Part shown: one piece after another, positions 43,490 to 53,214 of the stretch | Position numbering within the stretch: position 1 is the stretch's first letter | Layout: the number at the start of each line of letters is the position of its first letter | From: Acetobacterium wieringae | GTDB taxonomy: Bacteria; Bacillota; Clostridia; Eubacteriales; Eubacteriaceae | NCBI RefSeq assembly: GCF_001766835.1 | Contig: NZ_LKEU01000027.1 | Span: forward strand, 343,531-407,530 | Length of the DNA stretch: 64,000 nucleotides | Direction: 5' to 3' | Notes under the pieces: generated by a model | The model's database searches: none | What the model was told of the DNA's origin: nothing | Seen by the model: the letters and a program-made list of their open reading frames with translations, nothing else | Program-made: the position numbers and the translations under genes

Positions 43490-44037
43490 AAAAGAAGAGC
43501 GTCGAATTGGTCAAGCGGTATCGCTTTTTTGGGATAATGATTGCGGTCACCCTGGTTATACTGGCTGTCAGACCAGCCATGGGGGTTCAGGTCTACAGCC
43601 TGGCAATCAGCAGTGTGTTAGAAATGCTGGGGGTACTGCCGCCGATCTTTATTTTAATTGGTCTATTGGATGTCTGGGTAAAAAAAGAAACAATGGTCAA
43701 ATACATGGGCAAAGATTCGGGGATTATTGGGGTATTATTGGGATTCTTTCTGGGAGCTGCCGCCGCCGGTCCGCTTTACGGGGCCTTTCCGGTGGCTGGG
43801 GTATTCTTAAACAAAGGCAGTCGGTTGGCCAATGTTTTTATTATCGTCGGGGCCTGGGCATCGATGAAAATACCATTGCTGCTTTTTGAAGTGGCGGCCA
43901 TGGGCTGGCAGTTTACCCTGATCCGTTTGGTGATGGATGTTATCGGGGTACTGGTGATTGCCTATAGTATGGAAAGAATTCTCACCGATGCGGATGAGCG
44001 GCAGATCTATGAGTTGGCCCGCAAGATGAATCAATAG
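43486..44037 (+). CDS. Permease half-protein (ArsP/DUF318-like), second subunit
   Basis: A 183-residue membrane protein with about five hydrophobic segments. VLPPIFILIGLLDVWVKKE and GVLLGFFLGAAAAGPLYGAFPVAGVFLNKG mirror the conserved segment of the first subunit, so the pair looks like the two repeats of one permease. The C-terminal 20 residues are charged. Translation is coupled by ATGA. Confidence 0.78.
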   Translation: MKKKSVELVKRYRFFGIMIAVTLVILAVRPAMGVQVYSLAISSVLEMLGVLPPIFILIGLLDVWVKKETMVKYMGKDSGIIGVLLGFFLGAAAAGPLYGAFPVAGVFLNKGSRLANVFIIVGAWASMKIPLLLFEVAAMGWQFTLIRLVMDVIGVLVIAYSMERILTDADERQIYELARKMNQ

Positions 44038-44058
44038 CTAACGGTGGCAGCACCACAT

Positions 44059-44095
44059 AAAAAAGACACCCTTTCATTGATGAAGGTGTCTTTTG
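44059..44095. terminator. Bidirectional terminator after the permease pair
   Basis: AAAAGACACC (44061-44070) pairs with GGTGTCTTTT (44085-44094); an inner TTCAT/ATGAA extends the stem. Confidence 0.8.
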
Positions 44096-44118
44096 ATTTA
44101 ATGGTGGATTCGAAAAAT

Positions 44119-44427
44119 TTAACTCAGTGAAGCTGCCAAGCCAAACAGTGCAATCATTGCCACAATGGCAATAACTGCAAAGACGATGTTGATAATAATC
44201 AGCACCAGACCAATGGTTTTACCGGTCTTGGCTTTTTTATTATCCGGATCAGCGGCATACTCTTTTTTGCCGTAGACAAAAGCCATGATGGCAGTGACTA
44301 GACCAGCCAGGCTGACAATTGAGGCGATGGTACTCAGACCGATCGTTGTCAAAATGATATTGACACCAATACAAATTAAAGAAATAATGCCAAAGGTAAA
44401 CCCCTTCATTCCATCTTCAAAACTCAT
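44119..44427 (-). CDS. Small DUF4190-like membrane protein
   Basis: A protein of about 102 residues with three to four membrane segments: FTFGIISLICIGVNIILTTIG, STIASIVSLAGLVTAIMAFVYG and TIGLVLIIINIVFAVIAIVAMIAL. A charged loop (KKEYAADPDNKKAKTGK) sits in the middle. The pattern fits DUF4190-type proteins of unknown function. I prefer ATG 44427, eight bases from AAGGAG, over the ATG at 44433. Confidence 0.75.
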   Translation of the reverse strand: MSFEDGMKGFTFGIISLICIGVNIILTTIGLSTIASIVSLAGLVTAIMAFVYGKKEYAADPDNKKAKTGKTIGLVLIIINIVFAVIAIVAMIALFGLAASLS

Positions 44428-44645
44428 AATCATACTCCTTCCCTATTTCAAAATTGTTTCTGAGTTTATTATACCCGAAAAGAATAGCTGTAAACGAGTA
44501 ATTTATTAGAAAATCAAGATTTAACAAATTTTAGTGGTCGGGAAATGAAACGATGTGGTTTTTTTTAGCGCGCTGACGCAGACATTGTGATAGCCTGACT
44601 GCTGATAGACTGGATAAAAAAATATATTTCAGCTATAATGGGGTC

Positions 44646-46799
44646 ATGAAAAATTTTGAAACCTTTAAACAGTCCTATCAAATAAAACTAAATCTCCAGC
44701 AGGAACAGGCGGTGGTGCGAACCCGAGGTCAGAGACTCTTGCTGGCGGTGCCGGGCAGTGGTAAAACGACAGTGATTATCTGCCGGATCGCCTATTTGCT
44801 GGAGGTTTTACAAATCGATCCGGGGGAAATTCTGACCCTGACTTTCAGCCGGATGGGGGCCCGGGATTTAAAAGCCAGATATACCAAACTGTTTGGCGAA
44901 TCCCAGGCAAAAACCCTCCATTTCAGCACCATCCACAGCTTTGCTTTGGGGGTTATCCGTCATTATGAGCGGAGCTACCGACGCCGGGCCCATACGGTAC
45001 TGGGGAATATCACGCCGGTGATCCGGGAGTTATACCGGCAGCTTTTTCAGGAGCATCCGGGGGAAGTTGAACTGGGCGAAATTTGTCAACGGATCGGCTT
45101 TTGTAAAAACATGATGCTGACCGAGGCAGAAATAAAACTGCTGCCACCACTGGAGGTTGATTTTCTGGCAATCTATGAAGCCTATGAAAGCTATAAACGC
45201 CAGGAACAACTGATGGATTTTGATGACATATTAAAATATGCCTGGGGACTATTAAAAAAGTACCCTGAAATGCTGGCCTTTTTTCAGAATAAGTATACCT
45301 ATATCCATTTGGACGAAGCCCAGGATACGTCAAAGATTCAGTTTAAAATCATTGAACTATTAACCGGGAAAAACGGGAATCTTTTTATGGTGGGGGATGA
45401 GGATCAGAGTATTTATGGTTTTCGGGGCGCTTTTCCTGAGGCTTTACTGACCTTTAAAGAGACCTGGCCCCAGGGCGAGGTCTTGCTGATGGAAACCAAT
45501 TACCGCAGCACCCGGCAGATAGTTGACAAGGCCAATGCCTTTATCAAGCTAAACCATGAGCGCTACCAAAAAGAAATGGTGGTGCCTGGGGACAGGTCGT
45601 TTACTGGGGTGCCAATTGCCCGGGAATGGGTGACGTCCAGCGACGCTCAGTATCAGCTGATCATTGAAGCAATCCGCCGGGAAGGCAAGGAAATCGCGGT
45701 GCTTTATCGCAACAATGAGTCGGCTATTCCCCTGGTGGATCTCTTCGATGTGGCTGGAATCACTTATCAGATCAAGGAACATAGTCCACAGTTTTTCGGT
45801 CATTTTCTAATTAAGGATATCCGGCTTTTTTATGAGTTTGCAATTAATCCGGATGATATCAATTTATTCACCCAGGTTTACTATAAGATGGATACGGCCA
45901 TCTCCCGGGAAACCATCAACCAGCTGGAGCGGCGACATAAACCTGGCGAAAATGTCCTTGACACCCTGATCAAGATCAGTGGCGACCGGGCCTGGCAGGT
46001 TAAACGGCTCAAAGAGCTTAAGGCCGGGTTTGAAAAACTACAGACGGTGCCGCCGCAGCGGGGAATTGTGATGATTCTGGATAGCCTGGGGTACCGCTCT
46101 TATCTCAATTTCAGGATCAGTTCCGGGCAATCAGAAGAAAGTATAGAGCAGAAGCTGACGGTGCTTAAAATTCTCGGGGGTCGGGTTAACAATTTTCCGG
46201 ACTTTTTTGCTAAGTTGGAAAGGCTGTCTGAAAAGCTGCAGGAGCCTCAAACCAGAAAAGCGAAAACACCCCGAGTGACCCTGTCGACCCTCCATTCCAG
46301 CAAAGGGCTGGAATTTGAAAAGGTCTTTATCATTGATGCCACCGAAGGGCAGATTCCCAATGTCTCCAATACCCCGGAAGATGCCAAGGCCTACGCCGAA
46401 GAAGTCCGGCTCTTTTATGTCGGCGCCACCCGGGCCAAACAGGAGCTGATATTTCTCTGTGTCAAACACCGGGACAAGGACATCAAACCATCGCCATTTA
46501 TTTCTTATTTAATTGATGGCCTGCCCCGAAAAAAATCGCCAACCGAAAAACCGGGGCTTCGGCATCGTGAGAGTTTTGGCCGTCAGCAGGGTAAATGGCA
46601 AGATTATCATACCGGTGCGGCCAGCGGCGCCACCGTCGATCTACAGGCTTATCAGCAGGGTCGGGTAGTGATCCATCAGCGTTTTGGGGCCGGTACCATT
46701 CTGACCCGTAACGGCAATATTGCCAGTATCCATTTTGAGAGCGCCGGGGAAAAGAAAATGAATCTGGCTGTCTGCCTGGAAAACGGTGTGATTAAATGA
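44646..46799 (+). CDS. UvrD/PcrA-like ATP-dependent DNA helicase
   Basis: A superfamily 1A helicase of 717 residues. It has the Q motif LNLQQEQAV, Walker A AVPGSGKTT, LTFSRMGARDLKAR, Walker B YIHLDEAQD (DEAQD in place of the more usual DEFQD), VGDEDQSIYGFRGAFPE, METNYRST and, late, TLHSSKGLEFEKVFI with LFYVGATRAKQEL. The C-terminal 80 residues resemble the Tudor-like tail of PcrA (HQRFGAGTIL). A TATAAT lies at 44634-44639, so the mRNA leader would be very short. It is probably a repair helicase accessory to PcrA. Confidence 0.9.
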   Translation: MKNFETFKQSYQIKLNLQQEQAVVRTRGQRLLLAVPGSGKTTVIICRIAYLLEVLQIDPGEILTLTFSRMGARDLKARYTKLFGESQAKTLHFSTIHSFALGVIRHYERSYRRRAHTVLGNITPVIRELYRQLFQEHPGEVELGEICQRIGFCKNMMLTEAEIKLLPPLEVDFLAIYEAYESYKRQEQLMDFDDILKYAWGLLKKYPEMLAFFQNKYTYIHLDEAQDTSKIQFKIIELLTGKNGNLFMVGDEDQSIYGFRGAFPEALLTFKETWPQGEVLLMETNYRSTRQIVDKANAFIKLNHERYQKEMVVPGDRSFTGVPIAREWVTSSDAQYQLIIEAIRREGKEIAVLYRNNESAIPLVDLFDVAGITYQIKEHSPQFFGHFLIKDIRLFYEFAINPDDINLFTQVYYKMDTAISRETINQLERRHKPGENVLDTLIKISGDRAWQVKRLKELKAGFEKLQTVPPQRGIVMILDSLGYRSYLNFRISSGQSEESIEQKLTVLKILGGRVNNFPDFFAKLERLSEKLQEPQTRKAKTPRVTLSTLHSSKGLEFEKVFIIDATEGQIPNVSNTPEDAKAYAEEVRLFYVGATRAKQELIFLCVKHRDKDIKPSPFISYLIDGLPRKKSPTEKPGLRHRESFGRQQGKWQDYHTGAASGATVDLQAYQQGRVVIHQRFGAGTILTRNGNIASIHFESAGEKKMNLAVCLENGVIK

Positions 46800-46853
46800 T
46801 GGGTTGTATTTAATCAGGTTGTGGCAAACTGCCGTACCGGTCAATTGTTAATC

Positions 46854-46911
46854 TGTTGTATGCTGCAGACTCGGACAGGCTATCGTCATGTCCGCTGTGA
46901 TGCATACAACA
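46854..46911. other. Long inverted repeat upstream of the T-box promoter
   Basis: TGTTGTATGC (46854-46863) is the exact complement of GCATACAACA (46902-46911). Inside it GGACA/TGTCC can pair. There is no T run. It could be a regulator site or the end of the helicase transcript. Confidence 0.4.
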
Positions 46912-46965
46912 TGATTTGTCGTTACTGGTACAGCTGTTGTAAATCGTCAAATCAGCAATGTTTTC

Positions 46966-46994
46966 TTGACAAAAATATAAATTAGGGCTATACT
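46966..46994 (+). promoter_or_regulatory. Promoter for the T-box-paaK unit
   Basis: Perfect TTGACA (46966-46971), a 17-base spacer and TATACT (46989-46994). Confidence 0.85.
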
Positions 46995-47000
46995 CAGAAA

Positions 47001-47290
47001 AAACAAACCGGTGATGGTGGAGTAAAGTCAGCAGCGCATTTAAAGCGAGTTGGGGATGGTGAGAGCCAAACAGGAAGCGGACTGGCATAATGGGCACCTG
47101 AGGGTGTGAGGAAAGGGCAGGGCCTGAGTATTTCACAACGTTTCATCCACGTTAAGGGATGGCAGATGTGATGGCATTTGCAGATCAAGTGCACAGGTTA
47201 GATTAGCCTGTGAATAAAGGTGGTACCGTGGGTTATTTTGACTCATCCTTTTATTGTTGCAGACAATAATGGGATGGGTCTTTTTTTATT
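47001..47290 (+). ncRNA. T-box leader controlling phenylacetate-CoA ligase
   Basis: The leader has an AGTA element (about 47024), the distal stem I segment TTGGGGATGGTGAGAGCCAA, the T-box AAAGGTGGTACCGTG (47216-47230) whose TGGT.. bulge pairs with uncharged tRNA, and a terminator. The specifier is probably within GAGTATTTCAC near 47127-47137, which reads TAT (Tyr) or TTC (Phe) depending on register. I cannot settle which by hand. Both are aromatic, matching the downstream enzyme. Confidence 0.9.
47240..47288 (+). terminator. T-box regulated terminator before paaK
   Basis: GACTCATCC (47240-47248) pairs with GGATGGGTC (47272-47280) with inner TTATTGT/ACAATAA, followed by seven T. Confidence 0.88.
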
Positions 47291-47311
47291 ACAGGAAAGA
47301 GGAAAAGAACA

Positions 47312-48541
47312 ATGGAAACATTAAAAAATTTACAAGCGCTGGTCAAGCGACTGGAAGAGAAGAGTCCTTTTTATCAGCAACGGTTTAAAGCCGCTGGCAT
47401 TGTGGCGGATGATATTAACACCATGGCTGATTTTGAGCAGCTGCCTTTTACTGATAAGGGTGATCTCCGCAATGCCTATCCCCTCGGTTTGCAGGCGGTA
47501 CCGGACAGTGAGGTGGTACGGATTCATTCTTCATCGGGAACCACCGGCCAGCCGGTGATCATTCCCTATACCGCCAGCGATGTAGCTGATTGGGCGGAAA
47601 TGTTCGCCCGTTGTTATCACTATGCCGGGATGACCGATGAAGACCGGATTCAGATTACCCCAGGCTATGGGCTCTGGACTGCCGGGATCGGCTTTCAGGC
47701 CGGGGCCGAGAAAATGGGCGCCATGGCGATTCCGATGGGGCCGGGGAACACCCAGAAACAATTGCAGATGATGGTCGATTTAAAAGCTACGGTGCTGGCC
47801 TCGACCTCATCCTATGCTCTGTTGCTGGCCGAAGAGGTGGCCAACCAGAATCTGGGCGATCAGATTCATTTAAAACGGGGTGTCATCGGTTCGGAACGCT
47901 GGGGCGACAAGATGCGCAGCCGGATTGCCGAAGAGCTGGGAATTGAGCTGTTTGATATTTATGGCCTGACCGAAATCTATGGTCCGGGCATTTCCATTGA
48001 CTGCAGCGAACACGACGGGCTGCACTACTGGTCGGATTATCTGTATTTTGAAATTCTTGACCAGGAAACCCTAAAACCGGTGCCGGAAGGCGAGTACGGC
48101 GAACTGGTGATCACTACCTTCCGAAAGGAGGGGGCACCGCTGTTGCGCTACCGCACCCATGATATCACCCGCTTTATTCCCGGCCCCTGTGCCTGTGGCT
48201 CCGTTTTTCCCCGCCATGACCGGATTATTGGCCGCACTGACGACATGGTCAAGGTCAAGGGGGTCAACATTTACCCTGGCCAGATTGACGAGCTCTTAAA
48301 AACGGTGGCGGGGGTCAGTAGTGAATATCTGGCCACGGTCGATCATCAGGACGGTAAAGACCGGGTTGTTCTGGCGTTTGAAGTCTTAAACGGCATTGAT
48401 CAAAAAGCAATCGAAGAGGAGGTCAAACGTCAGTTTAAATCCCGGGTGGGCTTAAGTGTCATTCCCCAGGCCAGCTCGATTGGCTCCTTGCCCCGATCCG
48501 AGAAAAAAAGCATCCGGATCATTGATCGTCGTTTCAGTTAA
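47312..48541 (+). CDS. paaK: Phenylacetate-CoA ligase family protein
   Basis: An AMP-forming enzyme of 409 residues that activates phenylacetate or related aryl acids to CoA thioesters. The adenylation motifs are SSSGTTGQPVIIPYT, YGLTEIYGPGISIDC, YRTHDITRFIPG, the Asp/Lys-rich GRTDDMVKVKGVNIYPGQI, and lysine in RSEKKSIRI. It is controlled by a T-box leader, so expression should rise when an amino acid is scarce. This fits clostridial PaaK paralogues that return arylacetates to aromatic amino acids via reductive carboxylation. That role is inference. Confidence 0.9.
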   Translation: METLKNLQALVKRLEEKSPFYQQRFKAAGIVADDINTMADFEQLPFTDKGDLRNAYPLGLQAVPDSEVVRIHSSSGTTGQPVIIPYTASDVADWAEMFARCYHYAGMTDEDRIQITPGYGLWTAGIGFQAGAEKMGAMAIPMGPGNTQKQLQMMVDLKATVLASTSSYALLLAEEVANQNLGDQIHLKRGVIGSERWGDKMRSRIAEELGIELFDIYGLTEIYGPGISIDCSEHDGLHYWSDYLYFEILDQETLKPVPEGEYGELVITTFRKEGAPLLRYRTHDITRFIPGPCACGSVFPRHDRIIGRTDDMVKVKGVNIYPGQIDELLKTVAGVSSEYLATVDHQDGKDRVVLAFEVLNGIDQKAIEEEVKRQFKSRVGLSVIPQASSIGSLPRSEKKSIRIIDRRFS

Positions 48542-48604
48542 GTAGACAACCCCGGGGATCAGATCGTTTCGAAAAGCCGTCTTTCTAAAAAGTTGCCAGA
48601 AAAA

Positions 48605-48633
48605 TTGATTTTTTATCCGGAATTGGGTATAAT
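48605..48633 (+). promoter_or_regulatory. Promoter for the DUF6440-like gene
   Basis: TTGATT (48605-48610), a 17-base spacer and perfect TATAAT (48628-48633). Confidence 0.75.
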
Positions 48634-48667
48634 GAATTCGGCCACCTTGATTTAAGAGGAGAAAAAA

Positions 48668-48862
48668 ATGAAAACAAAAAAACAAAAGAAAAACCGATTC
48701 AAAATCGTTCTCAACGAACCCACTGGCGAGAGTTCCGGGTGTAAGATCATTGAAGATACCGAAACAGGAATTAATTACTTATATCATTTTGATGAATTTG
48801 GCGGCGGACTCACGGTACTGATTGATGAAGAAGGTGAACCTTTAGTTGCCCCTGAAAAATAA
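48668..48862 (+). CDS. Small DUF6440-like protein
   Basis: A 64-residue protein: a basic start (KTKKQKKNRFKIVLN) and a short beta-rich domain with CKIIEDTETGINYLYHFDEFGGGLTVLIDEEGEP. The ETGVNYL...GGGLTPLLD pattern recalls the DUF6440 family; no function is known. AAGAGGAG precedes the ATG, and it has its own promoter and terminator. Confidence 0.8.
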   Translation: MKTKKQKKNRFKIVLNEPTGESSGCKIIEDTETGINYLYHFDEFGGGLTVLIDEEGEPLVAPEK

Positions 48863-48871
48863 AATACCCAG

Positions 48872-48906
48872 ACCCTGAAAGAGATTTTCTTTTTCAGGGT
48901 TTTTGT
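48872..48906 (+). terminator. Terminator after the DUF6440-like gene
   Basis: ACCCTGAAA (48872-48880) pairs with TTTCAGGGT (48892-48900), followed by T. Confidence 0.85.
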
Positions 48907-48979
48907 ATGCATTTTATTTCCGGTAAAAGTTTATTTCCATAAAATAGGTGTATAAACAAAAAAGGATATAAAAAATTGA

Positions 48980-50329
<1,350 letters not shown>

Positions 50330-50356
50330 AGAAAACACAAATAAGGAAGTGAAACA

Positions 50357-51790
50357 ATGTATTTAAAAGGATTGGGTATTGCCTGTCATCCGCCGGTGTT
50401 GATCCCGGAGGTTGGGCAAGGCCGAGAAAATGAAGCACAAAAAACGATCCGGGGATTACGGGATCTGGCGCTGAAGGTGGCCGAAATTAAACCGGAGGTG
50501 ATTGTTTGTATTACACCCCACGGCAATGTATTTCGCGATGGCGCAGCAGTGGTTTATGAAAATCAGATCAGTGGTGATTTGCGAAATTTTGGATATCCGG
50601 AGATCAGCCTGACAAAAGACTGCGATATGGGGCTGCTGGATGAGCTGAATGTGGGTTTTGCCAAAAATAACTGCCACACTATTTTTTTGAATCATAAAAT
50701 TGCCAAAGAGTATAAAATTGGTCTGGAGCTTGATCATGGGGTGTTGATACCACTTTATTTTATCGAAAAATACTATCGAAGCTATAAGATTGTCCATGTA
50801 ACCATTGGTGATCTGAGTTTGATTGAGCTTTATAAAATGGGGACAGTAATACGAGAAGCCATCGAAGCCCGGGGCAAAGAAGCGATGATTCTGGTTTCTG
50901 CTGATCTTTCGCACTGTCTTAAAGATGAGGGGCCATATGCCTTTAATCCGATGGGGCCGTTGTTTGACGAAAATATTGTTACTGGCATCAAAACCAAAAA
51001 TTACTACTCGATTCTAACCGTTCCCCACCAGGTCTATGAACCTGCCGGTCAATGCGGGTTAAAACCAATCGTGATGGGATTGGGCGCCACTGATGGTCTG
51101 GACACCGAAGCCACGGTCTTTTCTTATGAAGGGCCTTTTGGGGTTGGTTACATGTCGGCCTTTATCGATTTGACCGATAAAAAAATTCCCAGTCTGCTTA
51201 GTCGCTATGAAGAAGATAAAGTGCTTTCCTATAAAGAACGGCGTTCAAACGAAAGCCCCCTGGTAGCATTGGCCAGAGCGACCATCAATACCTGGGTGCA
51301 ACGGGGCCGGAAGCTGAATTTTGATCATTACAAAAGTCAGGTTGAAATCGAAGATGATGTTCTGGGTGAACTGGAAAACAATCAGGCCGGGGTTTTTGTC
51401 TCGCTGCATAAGCATGGTGAACTGCGGGGCTGCATCGGCACCACCGGGCCGGTGACCGAAAGCATCGCTCAGGAGATCATCCGCAATGCCATTGAGGCGT
51501 CAACCTATGATCCCCGGTTTATGCCGGTGGAAGAGCAGGAACTGATGGAGCTGGAAATCAAGGTGGATGTCCTGGGTGTGCCCGAAGTGGTTAACAGTAT
51601 GGCTGAACTGGATGCCAAAAAGTATGGGGTTATTGTTGAGAAGGATCTCCATCGGGGTTTGCTGCTGCCTGATCTGGAAGGGGTCAACACGCCGGAAGAA
51701 CAGATTGCCATTGCCAAACGAAAAGCCGGTATCGCTGAAAGTGACAGCGATGTGATTTTGCAGCGCTTTCAAGTGATCCGGCATCAGTAA
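50357..51790 (+). CDS. MEMO-like/AMMECR1 fusion protein (AmmeMemoRadiSam system proteins B and A)
   Basis: A 477-residue two-domain protein. Residues 1-275 resemble MEMO/class III extradiol dioxygenases: CHPPVLIPEVG, TPHGNVF, ELDHGVLIPLYFI and SADLSHC carry the putative metal histidines. Residues about 300-477 form an AMMECR1 domain with HGELRGCIGTTGP and EASTYDPRFMPV. These two domains usually occur with a radical SAM protein (AmmeMemoRadiSam), often as separate genes. The third partner is not next to it here. The function is unknown. AAGGAAG precedes the ATG, 27 bases after eno. Confidence 0.88.
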   Translation: MYLKGLGIACHPPVLIPEVGQGRENEAQKTIRGLRDLALKVAEIKPEVIVCITPHGNVFRDGAAVVYENQISGDLRNFGYPEISLTKDCDMGLLDELNVGFAKNNCHTIFLNHKIAKEYKIGLELDHGVLIPLYFIEKYYRSYKIVHVTIGDLSLIELYKMGTVIREAIEARGKEAMILVSADLSHCLKDEGPYAFNPMGPLFDENIVTGIKTKNYYSILTVPHQVYEPAGQCGLKPIVMGLGATDGLDTEATVFSYEGPFGVGYMSAFIDLTDKKIPSLLSRYEEDKVLSYKERRSNESPLVALARATINTWVQRGRKLNFDHYKSQVEIEDDVLGELENNQAGVFVSLHKHGELRGCIGTTGPVTESIAQEIIRNAIEASTYDPRFMPVEEQELMELEIKVDVLGVPEVVNSMAELDAKKYGVIVEKDLHRGLLLPDLEGVNTPEEQIAIAKRKAGIAESDSDVILQRFQVIRHQ

Positions 51791-51793
51791 ACA

Positions 51794-52903
51794 TCAAAAA
51801 CTGGTCAATTGATCTAAAAGTTTTGAAAAGGCAACGGGTAAGGCCAGGTCATCGATCTCAGACAGCGCCTTAAACTGATAGTCTGCGTGTGTGTGCGCCT
51901 GGTTGGAGACGAGGTGGGAAGTTGACACGGGTTCCCGGATTGCATTGTCCAAATCAAAACCATAGATGGACATCTCCCAGATGATATGCGAGAATACATG
52001 ACGGTTGGTGCCGATAAAGATAGGTTCATTTAGCTCGGGGAAATTTTCTTCGAGCTTTTTTGTGATGTCCTGGCCATGACCAGCCACGGTTTCGGTAATC
52101 GGAAAGGACCACAGCCCGGATAAGAGACCGGAATCCGGCCGGCGCACAAAAAATAGACAGCTGCTTTGTTTGACGATGCCAACTTCCATTTTTTTAGTGA
52201 GCTGCTTCGTTTTTTTCTTTTTGACCGGAAGCTGTCCGGTGGTTCCGGCGGCATGACTCTGACAGCCACTGCGGATCGGGCAGATCAGGCATTTGGGACT
52301 TTGGGGAGTACAGATCACGGCGCCCAGCTCCATCAGTGCTTCATTAAAATCGCCAGCGTCATCTGGTAGAATACCTTCAATAAAGCCAGTCATCCGCTTT
52401 TTTGTTTTGGCATCGCCAATATCATCAAAGCTGTTGCCATAGCGGCTGATCACCCGGAGAACATTGCCATCCACGGCACTAACCTTTTCATTAAAGGCAA
52501 TGCTGGCGATGGCACCACCGGTATAAGGGCCAATGCCCGGGAGCTTAAGCAGTTTGGCAAAGGTTTCGGGCATGTTACCCTCATAGTCAGAGACAATAAT
52601 CCGGGCCGCCTGATGGAGGTTGCGGGCCCGGGAATAATAACCCAAACCCTCCCAGGTCTTAATGACCTCATCGACCGAGGCTTGCGCCAGGGAAAAAACA
52701 GTGGGGAACGTTGCTATAAATCGGTTATAATAGGGTATTAATGTATCTATCTGGGTTTGTTGCGCCATAATTTCCGAAATCCAGATATAATAGGGGTTCC
52801 GGGTTTGGCGAAAGGGCAGATCCCGCTTCGCTTTTTCAAACCATTTAAGTAGATCGGTCTGTAATATTTCAATTTGTTGCTGATTTATTTTGGTATCGAG
52901 CAT
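51794..52903 (-). CDS. mutY: A/G-specific adenine DNA glycosylase MutY
   Basis: Removes adenine mispaired with 8-oxoguanine. The 369-residue protein has SEIMAQQTQIDTLIPYY, the helix-hairpin-helix LLKLPGIGPYTGGAIASIAF with VDGNVLRVISRY (catalytic Asp), and the iron-sulfur motif CTPQSPKCLICPIRSGC (C-x6-C-x2-C-x5-C). A NUDIX-like C-terminal domain recognises 8-oxoG. It converges with the MEMO-AMMECR1 gene, leaving only 3 bases between the stops, and no terminator stem is evident there. Confidence 0.94.
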   Translation of the reverse strand: MLDTKINQQQIEILQTDLLKWFEKAKRDLPFRQTRNPYYIWISEIMAQQTQIDTLIPYYNRFIATFPTVFSLAQASVDEVIKTWEGLGYYSRARNLHQAARIIVSDYEGNMPETFAKLLKLPGIGPYTGGAIASIAFNEKVSAVDGNVLRVISRYGNSFDDIGDAKTKKRMTGFIEGILPDDAGDFNEALMELGAVICTPQSPKCLICPIRSGCQSHAAGTTGQLPVKKKKTKQLTKKMEVGIVKQSSCLFFVRRPDSGLLSGLWSFPITETVAGHGQDITKKLEENFPELNEPIFIGTNRHVFSHIIWEMSIYGFDLDNAIREPVSTSHLVSNQAHTHADYQFKALSEIDDLALPVAFSKLLDQLTSF

Positions 52904-52988
52904 TTGGTCTCCGTTCGTTAAAGTTCATTCAATTCAAAGTATAAAATAAGGCACAAGATGTAGTATAGAACAGTTTCCTAAAAACTAG

Positions 52989-53093
52989 CTTGTCCAGTGT
53001 CAATCAGCCCCAAAAGGCCAGGACAAGAATTTACCCCATCCCCCATTATGGCCTTAGAATGGGCAAAAACACGGTTTGTAATTGGGATGGGGT
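52989..53093. other. Two long-range inverted repeats upstream of mutY and the 3D gene
   Basis: CTTGTCC (52989-52995) pairs with GGACAAG (53021-53027), and ACCCCATCCC (53033-53042) with GGGATGGGGT (53084-53093). They precede the 3D-gene promoter at 53126, so they are not in its mRNA. They would lie in any minus-strand transcript entering mutY from further upstream. The function is unknown. Confidence 0.4.
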
Positions 53094-53125
53094 CACCATT
53101 TAGACCCGCAAACGCCACAAAAAAC

Positions 53126-53154
53126 TTGACATAAAATGGGTAGGATGGTAAACT
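53126..53154 (+). promoter_or_regulatory. Promoter for the G5/3D gene
   Basis: Perfect TTGACA (53126-53131), a 17-base spacer and TAAACT (53149-53154). Confidence 0.75.
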
Positions 53155-53214
53155 TGCTGTAACAAACGTGTAACTTTTATTTATGCAATTTTGACAAAAT
53201 GAAAGGTTTTATTT

